Of a DNA stretch of 64,000 nt, positions 55,387 through 64,000 are shown piece by piece. Source of the DNA: Lathyrus oleraceus (lineage: Eukaryota > Streptophyta > Magnoliopsida > Fabales > Fabaceae). How positions within the stretch are numbered: the stretch's first letter is position 1; every line of letters starts with the position of its first letter. Under the pieces are notes generated by a model, which did no database searches, was not told the DNA's origin, and was given only the letters and a program-made list of their open reading frames with translations. Position numbers and translations under genes: made by a program. The stretch is from contig NC_066581.1 of NCBI RefSeq assembly GCF_024323335.1, positions 350,118,409 through 350,182,408 on the forward strand, in the 5' to 3' direction.

Positions 55387-57129
55387 TGAAATTCTGGCAT
55401 AGTCAGAATTCAGATGTTCTACTCCAAGTAATGACATCTAATCCAACTTTGTTGCTAATACAGCAAGACAGTTATACAACTTAAAACCCAGTACTGATAA
55501 GCACACATTCACAGATGTCACGACATCTGCTACTATATCACCATAGAATGGAAGAACACCCAGTTCTGTCACTTTCGATGTCACACGAGTTGTTATGACA
55601 TCCAATTCTGCGCAGACAAGAATTAAGCAGAACTTAAAAAGTAAGTGCAATAAATAACACAGGTAATTGTTAACCCAGTTCGGTGCAACATCACCTACGT
55701 CTGGGGGCATACCAAGCCAGAAAGAAGATCCACTATCAGCAGTATTAATTCAGAGTTAAACTCCCCCGTTTACAACTCTTCACTTAATCCCTACCCAATG
55801 CAATCTATACCTAGGAACTCCTAGATAGAAACCTCCAGTTTCCATTCCTATCACTACAAATACAATGTAATGCTAAACAACTTGAACTTGCTTCACAGCT
55901 TCGTTCAAGATCATAACAACTCATGCCTACAGGCTTTGAGTCATAAATACTCTCAGTGTTGGAACACTGAGAAACACATGGTAACCTTCCCACAGATTGG
56001 GAGGTTTACCTCACACACACCCCTAAATTTTCATTCCATGAGGCTTACAAAAACTAGGTTACAATAAGCTATTTATAACCTAATCACCCAACCGGATTTG
56101 GGCCTTTAGAAATCGCAACAAACTTCTTCTTTGCTGTTACAAAGTCAGCAAAAACTTTCTGCTACAAACAAGGTCTTCAATCTTTTAGTTCCTAAAATAT
56201 CTCCATATTTAGTTCCTAAAATATCTCCATATTTAGTTCCTAAAATATCTCCATATTTAGTTCCTAAAATGTCTCAAGACAACCACAAATAATGCCACAT
56301 AGGATTCTAACTAATTTCCACATATTAGTGTGCTAACAAATAGGCTATTTGTTAGGTTCCTTAATTGTAGCTCAGTTGTTAGTTTCCTGGATTTTAGATC
56401 AGCTGTTGGATTCCTGAAGAATAGCCTGAGAAAAATCCTGAAACAGAAAAACTAAACAACCTACAATTTAGCATATGCTGTCAGGAATGAATGTCACAAC
56501 ATTCAGTTTGACGTCCAGAACGTTAACCATATGCTAAGTCTGTTTTTCCTGAAAACAGACTATACAATTTGCTGTACTGCACAGAACCAATCTGTCCATA
56601 CTTCAGTATCAGCGTACAATAATAAATGTCAAAACCTCCAATTTGACATTCACACATAGAGCCTTACATCAGGTCTGTTATCCTCTTGATAAGCAGACTG
56701 AGCTGTATACTGAAATGTAGCAGAAAACCAATCTGCCTATTGTTCAGTAAATGCTGTCAATGAATGTCATAACATCCAGTTTGACATCCAGACAGTAGGC
56801 CTTATGCCAGGTCTGTTATCCTCTTGATAAACAGTCTGAAACTAAATGCTGAGTTATATCAGAACACCCACTGTTCTATTCCTCAGTATCGACTGACAGG
56901 GATGAATATTATAACATCCAGTTTGACATTCAATAAATCCTGTATTAGCTAAACCTGCAGTACACTACTCAGAATGTCATGACATCAGCCAAGACATCAG
57001 AGTACAGCTAGATATTCTAACATACAATGCAGTCAAACAAACATCTCCACAGCATGTCATGACATCAGTCAAGACATTAGAATCCAGCTAGTGTTTTTAC
57101 CATACAATGCAGCCAATTAAACATCTACA
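55387..57129 (-). repeat. LARD 3' LTR (1743 bp)
   Basis: Left copy in plus coordinates, beginning TGAAATTCTGG and ending CATCTACA. It has four copies of a 24-bp unit (AGTTCCTAAAATATCTCC...) at about 56186-56270 and two ATGTCATGACAT palindromes (56974, 57054). Confidence 0.9.
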
Positions 57130-57145
57130 AACTCCCCCTTTGGCA
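57130..57145 (-). other. LARD polypurine tract
   Basis: GCCAAAGGGGGAGTT on the minus strand, directly before the 3' LTR start. It closely resembles the SIRE PPT. Confidence 0.7.
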
Positions 57146-60100
57146 AATTTTTGGCTAAAACACTTTGGTCTCACAACAGAGTCCATAGCAGCGGAAATCT
57201 CACATCTAGCAGGAAATTAACCTAGCTAATACACTCAGAGTTGCAACACACTCACACACATGGAAGTTAAATAAAAACTTCACATATCAGCACACATACA
57301 GAAGTGGAACAACAGCTGCAGCACAACATCTGGATTAGAGGATCTTCAATATCTGTTTAACACATAATCTGTTGTCCTGGGGCATCACAGGTGTTTCTCC
57401 CCCTTTTTGTCAAAAATGTTGCCAAAGCAACACTTTAAATTACAGACCAAAATAAAACAGAATTACACACAAATGTCAGACAGACAATCTTGATTTTACT
57501 TCACAGTTTTAATCAAGAATACCCCCTATTGATCTTGCTTTACAACTTTGATCAAGACACCACCCACTTGATCTTGCTTCACAACTTGGATCAAGTAGTC
57601 ACACACTCTTTCCTAAAACCACTTTCTTATCTCCAGTGGTAGCTTGACATCTAGCACCACTACAACCAAAACAACAGTAGATGGTTACTCCCCCTGTACC
57701 ACACAACTGTAACACATAGGCTCATTCTAATATATCATAATGAGACACACAACATCCATATTTCCTTATGACTGTAAGTTTTGGAAAGAAATAACAATAT
57801 TGTCCAAGGCAATGTCATGACATCCGGTCAGACATTTTTCTGCTCACTCAGCCTTGACACACACCACATCATCCCACTAACTAACAAGGTGCCATACCTT
57901 GTTATCTGAGAACACATAGACCACAAGCTTGATGATTACTTGCAGCGCAAAGACAGAACTCCCCCTGTCATGAACAACCAACTCTCCTCTTGAAACTTGG
58001 AGATCACACATGAACATATCCAACACCCCAAAGTTGGACCTTCACATACTTCCTGATTCAAAGAGAACCCAGACCACTTGATGAATGGAAAACATAAGAC
58101 GCATCTTCATGTCTTCAAGAGAACACCTCTCTGTTCAACCCTCTTGGCTGAACACATCCACACTCTGTGTCAATCTCTCTTCTAACCAGAATAGAAAGCC
58201 ACTTCACAAAGTGTTCTAACATTAGTTAAGACATCCTTCACAACATAACAAAGAACACCATCTGATAGTCTTCAGATATCACTGAGTCACCAGCTTGATC
58301 CAAAAGAACCCAGACATAAATTTGGACATATACATTGTCATCCCATTATAAGAGACAATCTTCCATAGATAGCTCAGAACTTCTACCACAAGCTCCAAGA
58401 GATGAATAGAAAACACCTCCTTTTGTCTTCAACTTACTACTTTTCTGCTCAAAAGTAATTTGTCTCAGACTTTCCTCAAGAATAATCAGCTGCCATATGT
58501 TGATTATCTTGATTCTTCGAACTCACTTCTGAGATGGACCAAATGCCACTGGTTGATTACCTCCTTCATGAATCCTCATATGAAAAAGTCAAATGCCACT
58601 TATTGACCTCTCCACGTTTATCAGACTTCTCCCAAAGATATTCTGACCTTCCAAGTGAGACTTGAACTTCAAGCTACATGTTAAACAAGACTTAGATTCT
58701 CTAAGACATGAACATGTAACATCTTCTCCATCCAGCAACTCCAAAGAACTGCAATGAGCACGATCTTTTTGAAGTACCCAATCTACAACTCTGTAAACCC
58801 TTCTATCTTAAGTTGATGTGCCACTTCACCGACTAAGATTCTGATGTTGAACCAAATGTCACAACATTGTGTTTTAACATCTAGCTGTTGAATTCAGCTC
58901 CTTCTTCTGCCACTTGAAAGAACTTCCTCCCTCCATCCTGCAGGTTTGCAGTTAAGTCATCCAAGCTCACACCTTGATGAATCCCTGCTTCTTCTCCAAA
59001 GACATCAGACACTCTGATGCATGAGTCTTCAGAAGGACCAGTTAGAAACTAAACCTTCGGCTATACCAAGGATTTCACTTCCTAAAGCAAGGCTGTTTCC
59101 ATGATGTCAAGAATGATGCCACTTATTCTTAACTCCACAGTGTGCATTAGCCAATGCACTTCCTTACCTAGATCAGAAGTAAACTGATCCAAGTAACCAC
59201 CATCAAGACTATGATGTCTTCTTCTTCTTGTACATACCAAGGCTGAACATGTTTCTTGCCAGGAAACCTTTTCAGAGATCATGTGCTTTTGTTGCCACCA
59301 AAGAGATAGATCAGAAGCCAATGTACTATCCTTCCTGTGGTTCTGCACAGGGTCTTGAAGAAGTGATGTTCCAACATCGTTAAGAACATCAGTTATCTTG
59401 AGCTCCAAGGATAATCAATTAAACACTTGTACTTGGCACAAGTAGACATTGATCTTAAGTCCTTTCATAATCATCCTTTCAGATACTTCCACCATAAGAA
59501 TACTTTGAACGTACTCTTCTCGTGTCAACATCTTCTGTTTGCAAGCACCTCGACAATTTTGAAAGTCTTCCCAGATTAAATTCATCCTTAGGAATGAGAG
59601 AGATAAATTCTTCCTTGCAGATGTGTCACACAACCACCAGAACCCATGTGACACAGGTCAACAGCCAACCAGACCCTAGGTTGTCCAAACGTGAGGAGGT
59701 TAACCAAAACTCCCCCTTAAATTAACAATCATGGAAACTCCACACCAATATTCATGCATTATACACAAATGTCTCAACATGACATACAACATCCCTACCA
59801 GTGTCAACTAACTCTATGAGTTATACCTATACTTACTCCAATCACACCAATCAGACTCCAGCTGACCATAAGTACTAGGAAAAAACAGTCAATAGTAGAT
59901 ATGCATTGCCAGAGCATACTACCTCAACCAACCTCTGAATCTTCATATTCTCACTCCTTCAAGGAACTGCCACTTCTGAGCGTGGTATTTGAATAACAAG
60001 ATTCATGTTCCCACTCCTTTTAAATGAAGTAGCAATAAGGTTACCCCATTATTGACTTCTAACATCCAGGGGACTTGTCTTCCACCATAGCATAGTACTT

Positions 60101-60954
60101 CAGGGAACAACTATCCAACCCTGATCAATCTGCAGGAATAAGACAACCAGCAGGAAATTGCACAATGTCACATCTCAACCAGCTCCACTTCTAGAGATCA
60201 TACTTCTAAAAGTGACTTTCTTGAGCACACACACAGTTGACCCTACCCTTGTCAACTTAGCACAAACAGATGTCTCCTCTTCCAGGTCAGGAGTAGGTTC
60301 CAAACAACAGTATCCCTTTGTTTGACACCTAATAACATCTGCTCTTCAACCAGTAGCTGCATACTTGTTGACCAACATGTTCTAACATCACATAGAACAT
60401 TAGTCCACCTCCTTGGAACAAACCCTTCTTGAAAGTATTCAAGGTCTTCATATACACTACCCAAGAGATTAAAAGAATCAGTGATCAGGTGATTCTTACC
60501 ATCCTGAAGTGAGAACGTCATGATGAGTGGACTTGAGGAGACTCAAGTATCTTTGACATCTTCAGTAGATTATGATGAAATCTTGAATATAGCAGCCTTT
60601 CATCCACATGAGGGGAAACTACATCAGAGTTTGAGTTTTGCCAGGTATTATGCAGCGGAAATCATAATACAACTCAACCTATGAACACACACTTCACCAG
60701 ATCAGCCTCCAAGAACATACCAAGTTTGAATATGATTCAATACTTAGCACAGCTATCCCACACAAGGCCAATTGCCAACCTCCAGAGACAGTTACACACA
60801 GTTCCTGTCATGAATAGTCCATCCACCTACTTCAAGGGACCATTTAGGGAGATCACAGAACCTTCCACAGGTTCCAACATCAGTACTAACATAACTCCTT
60901 GCAAGATACCAGAAAGTATCACCCATGGATCTCATCCAGAACCAGAACAGGATG
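57146..60954 (-). other. LARD interior, no supported gene
   Basis: About 3.8 kb without gag-pol motifs on either strand. Short minus frames (60521-60252, 59654-59415, 59408-59082) contain nothing I recognise. A further ATGTCATGACAT is at 57812, and a poly-A-like A/C-rich region lies near the left end. Confidence 0.65.
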
Positions 60955-60971
60955 CCTGTTCTGATACCAAT
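60955..60971 (-). other. LARD primer-binding site
   Basis: Minus strand TTGGTATCAGAACAGG directly follows the 5' LTR end and matches the initiator-Met tRNA type of plant copia elements (TGGTATCAGA core). Confidence 0.8.
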
Positions 60972-62736
60972 TGAAATTCTGGCATAGTCAGAATTCAGAT
61001 GTTCTACTCCAAGTAATGACATCTAATCCAACTTTGTTACTAATACAGCAAGACAGCTATACAACTTAAAACCCAGTACTGATAAGCACACATTCACAGA
61101 TGTCACGACATCTGCTACTATATCACCATAGAATGGAAGAACACCCAGTTCTGTCACTTTCGATGTCACACGAGTTGTTATGACATCCAATTCTGCGCAG
61201 ACAAGAATTAAGCAGAACTTAAAAAGTAAGTGCAATAAATAACACAGGTAATTGTTAACCCAGTTTGGTGCAACATCACCTACGTCTGGGGGCATACCAA
61301 GCCAGGAAGAAGATCCACTATCAGCAGTATTAATTCAGAGTTAAACTCCCCCGTTTACAACTCTTCACTTAATCCCTACCCAATGCAATCTATACCTAGG
61401 AACTCCTAGATAGAAACCTCCAGTTTCCATTCCTATCACTACAAATACAATGTAATGCTAAACAACTTGAACTTGCTTCACAGCTTCGTTCAAGATCATA
61501 ACAACTCATGCCTACAGGCTTTGAGTCACAAATACTCTCAGTGTTGGAACACTGAGAAACACATGGTAACCTTCCCACAGATTGGGAGGTTTACCTCACA
61601 CACACCCCTAAATTTTCATTCCATGAGGCTTACAAAAACTAGGTTACAATAAGCTATTTATAACCTAATCACCCAACCGGATTTGGGCCTTTAGAAATCG
61701 CAGCAAACTTCTCCTTTGCTGTTACAAAGTCAGCAAAAACTTTCTGCTACAAACAAGGTCTTCAATCTTTTAGTTCCTAAAATATCTCCATATTTAGTTC
61801 CTAAAATATCTCCATATTTAGTTCCTAAAATATCTCCATATTTAGTTCCTAAAATATCTCCATATTTAGTTCCTAAAATGTCTCAAGACCTCCACAAATA
61901 ATGCCACATAGGATTCTAACTAATTTTCACATATTAGTGTGCTAACAAATAGGCTATTTGTTAGGTTCCTTAATTGTAGCTCAGTTGTTAGTTTCCTGGA
62001 TTTTAGATCAGCTGTTGGATTCCTGAAGAATAGCCTGAGAAAAATCCTGAAACAGAAAAACTAAACAACCTACAATTTAGCATATGCTGTCAGGAATGAA
62101 TGTCACAACATTCAGTTTGACGTCCAGAACATTAACCATATGCTAAGTCTGTTTTTCCTGAAAACAGACTGTACAATTTGCTGTACTGTACAGAACCAAT
62201 CTGTCCATACTTCAGTATCAGCGTACGATAATAAATGTCAAAACCTCCAATTTGACATTCACACATAGAGCCTTACATCAGGTATGTTATCCTCTTGATA
62301 AGCAGACTGGCTGTATACTGAAATGTAGCAGAAAACCAATCTGCCTATTGTTCAGTAAATGCTGTCAATGAATGTCATAACATCCAGTTTGACATCCAGA
62401 CAGTAGGCCTTATGCCAGGTCTGTTATCCTCTTGATAAACAGTCTGAAACTAAATGCTGAGTTATATCAGAACACCCATTGTTCTATTCCTCAGTATCTG
62501 CTGACAGGGATGAATATCATAACATCCAGTTTGACATTCAATAAATCCTGTATTAGCTAAACCTGCAGTACACTACTCAGAATGTCATGACATCAGCCAA
62601 GACATCAGAGTACAGCTAGATATTCTAACATACAATGCAGTCAAACAAACATCTCCACAACATGTCATGACATCAGTCAAGACATTAGAATCCAGCTAGT
62701 GTTTTACCATACAATGCAGCCAATTAAACATCTACA
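60972..62736 (-). repeat. LARD 5' LTR (1765 bp)
   Basis: Right copy, with five 24-bp units (about 61770-61880) against four in the other LTR, and palindromes ATGTCATGACAT at 62582 and 62662. Confidence 0.9.
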
Positions 62737-62741
62737 AATAT

Positions 62742-64000
62742 GCTTAGTTCTGTTGTGCTGAATATGGTTCTTGGAAATGTTAATAGCATTTAGGTTGTCA
62801 CAGTAGAATGTGATGACATCTTGTTGGACATTATATTCTTCTAATATTTGTTTCATCCAAATTAATTGAGAGCAACTACTTCCTGATGCAATGTATTCAA
62901 CCTCATCCGTAGATAAGGACACATTATTTTGCTTCTTGCTGAACCAAGATATAAGATTATTTCCCAATAAGAAACATCCTCCAAAAGTGTTATTTCTATC
63001 ATCAACACTGCCTTCCCAATCTGCATCACATAATCCTGTAAGCAAGGAGTTTGAATTATGAGAATACAACATTCCATAGTCACTAGTTCCATTGATATAC
63101 ACCAGGATCCTTTTCACTTAAGTAATATGAATCATTTTGGGTTCAGACTGATATCTAGCACATACTCCTACAACAAATGTAATGGCATGTCTTTTAGCTG
63201 TAAGATACATCAAACTACCAATCATACTTCTGTATAAACTTTGATCCATATTTACACCTTTTTCATCTTTAGTCAATTTCAAGTGAGTTGCTGCAGGTGT
63301 TCTTTTATGACTAGCATTTTTCATGCCAAACTTCTTTACTATACTCTTGGCATACTTGCTTTGAGAGATGAAGATAATGTCATCCATTTGTTTGACTTGG
63401 AGCCCAAGAAAGTACGTCAACTCACCAACCAGACTCATTTCAAATTTTGATTGCATCTTCCTAACAAAATGTAGTACCATATGGTTTGACATCACTCCAA
63501 ACACAATATCATCAACATATATTTGTGCTATAATGAGTTTACCATGCTCTTCTTTAACAAACAGTGTCTTGTCTGTTCCTCCTTTCCTGCATCTATTGTT
63601 AACAAGGTACTTAGTGAGCCTTTCATACCAGACCCTGGGTGCTTGCTTTAATCCATAAAGAGCTTCCTTAGTTTGTAAACATGATCTGGAAAGTTGGGAT
63701 CTATGAACCCCTTGGGTTGTTCAACGTAGACTTCTTCATTCAAGTACCCGTTTAAGAAGGCACTTTTCATATCCATTTGAAATAGCTTGAATTTAAACAA
63801 ACAAGCCACTTCTAACAGTAGTCTTCTTGCATAACATTGATCCAAAATTCATCAGTCAAGGCTTCCTTCACACTTTTAGGTTCAAACTTAGAGACAAAAC
63901 AAGCATTTGAAATCACATCTCTAGATCTAGTGGTGAGCCCTTCATTAAGGTTTCCAATAACAAGATATGTTGGATGATCTTTCTGAACTCTGATGGAGGG
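62742..64000 (-). pseudogene. SIRE pol: RT and RNase H, damaged, runs off the window
   Basis: Minus strand order from the right edge: a linker (DHPTYLVIGNLNEGLTTRSR), then RT picking up at [44 protein letters not shown] near 63515, ELTYFLGLQVKQMDD, and RNase H (CDADWEGSVDDRNNTFGG, SLSTDEVEYIASGSS, YCDNLNAINISKN). Between the linker and the RT core near 63820-63850 a stretch normally of several dozen residues is missing. There is a frameshift near 63650 and a TAA at 63118-63120. It is split from its C terminus by the LARD. Confidence 0.87.

Larger units (their letters stand above)
55387..62736 (-). mobile_element. Non-autonomous LTR element (LARD), 7.35 kb
   Basis: LTRs (55387-57129 and 60972-62736) start TG and end CA and are flanked by AATAT (55382-55386, 62737-62741). 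The minus-strand PBS and PPT fix its orientation. The 3.84-kb interior has no gag or pol ORF, so it depends on another element. It sits in the RNase H region of the SIRE-like element. LTRs differ by scattered bases and one 24-bp repeat unit. Confidence 0.9.
51471..64000 (-). mobile_element. SIRE/Maximus-like copia element, partial, minus strand
   Basis: Read on the minus strand, pol (RT, RNase H) is followed by an env-like gene, a 3' UTR with a polypurine tract and a 3' LTR. A pol followed by an env-like ORF is typical of the SIRE/Maximus lineage, common in legumes. The 5' LTR, gag and most of pol lie beyond the right edge. A LARD element (55387-62736) splits the RNase H region. Multiple stops, a frameshift and an internal deletion make it defective. 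Confidence 0.88.

Overview
This is plant nuclear DNA made almost entirely of nested transposable elements. A long-LTR Ogre/Tat-type Ty3-gypsy element, SIRE/Maximus-type copia elements with an env-like gene, and a MULE carrying a plant-mobile-domain gene together suggest a large-genome legume (Fabaceae, perhaps pea/vetch/clover relatives). The species is an inference. I see no ordinary host gene, tRNA, rRNA or CRISPR.

Layout. (A) 1-34797: an old, decayed copia element (copia-2, + strand) runs through the left half. A young 4.8-kb copia element (copia-1, 265-5050) sits in its leader. A giant Ogre-like element (5.0-kb LTRs at 6384-11384 and 26916-31915) sits in its pol gene at target CTAAT. The Ogre copy is rearranged. 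Its left LTR is followed by a second copy of the copia-2 3' part (11385-13486), then a 24-bp local filler, then the Ogre interior without its primer-binding site. The Ogre interior has ORF1, gag-pro, a probable 271-nt intron, and pol with RT, two RNase H domains and integrase.

(B) 34999-43006: an 8.0-kb Mutator-like element with ~0.5-kb TIRs and a perfect 9-bp target duplication. It holds three genes, each with its own TATA box: an intact transposase (+), a decayed plant-mobile-domain gene (-) that shares a divergent promoter region with it, and a small unknown ORF of 117 aa (-) convergent with the transposase, recalling the mudrA/mudrB layout. The divergent promoter region holds a 138-bp tandem array, each unit with a CACGTG box.

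(C) 43016-51470: AT-rich sequence with one MITE candidate, low-complexity tracts, and a broken ORF resembling retroelement-linked 'putative gypsy type transposon' proteins, followed by a ~52-bp tandem repeat.

(D) 51471-64000: a SIRE/Maximus-like copia element on the minus strand (3' LTR, env-like gene, pol) that leaves the window on the right. Its RNase H region is split by a 7.35-kb non-autonomous LTR element (LARD, 55387-62736) whose LTRs and PPT resemble those of the host element, so it was probably mobilised by that family.

Nonsense codons fall repeatedly at glutamine positions (CAG/CAA to TAG/TAA), as expected from C-to-T decay of methylated DNA. Most reading frames here are therefore relics. 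The best candidates for function are the MULE transposase, the MULE 117-aa ORF, and Ogre ORF1 and gag-pro.
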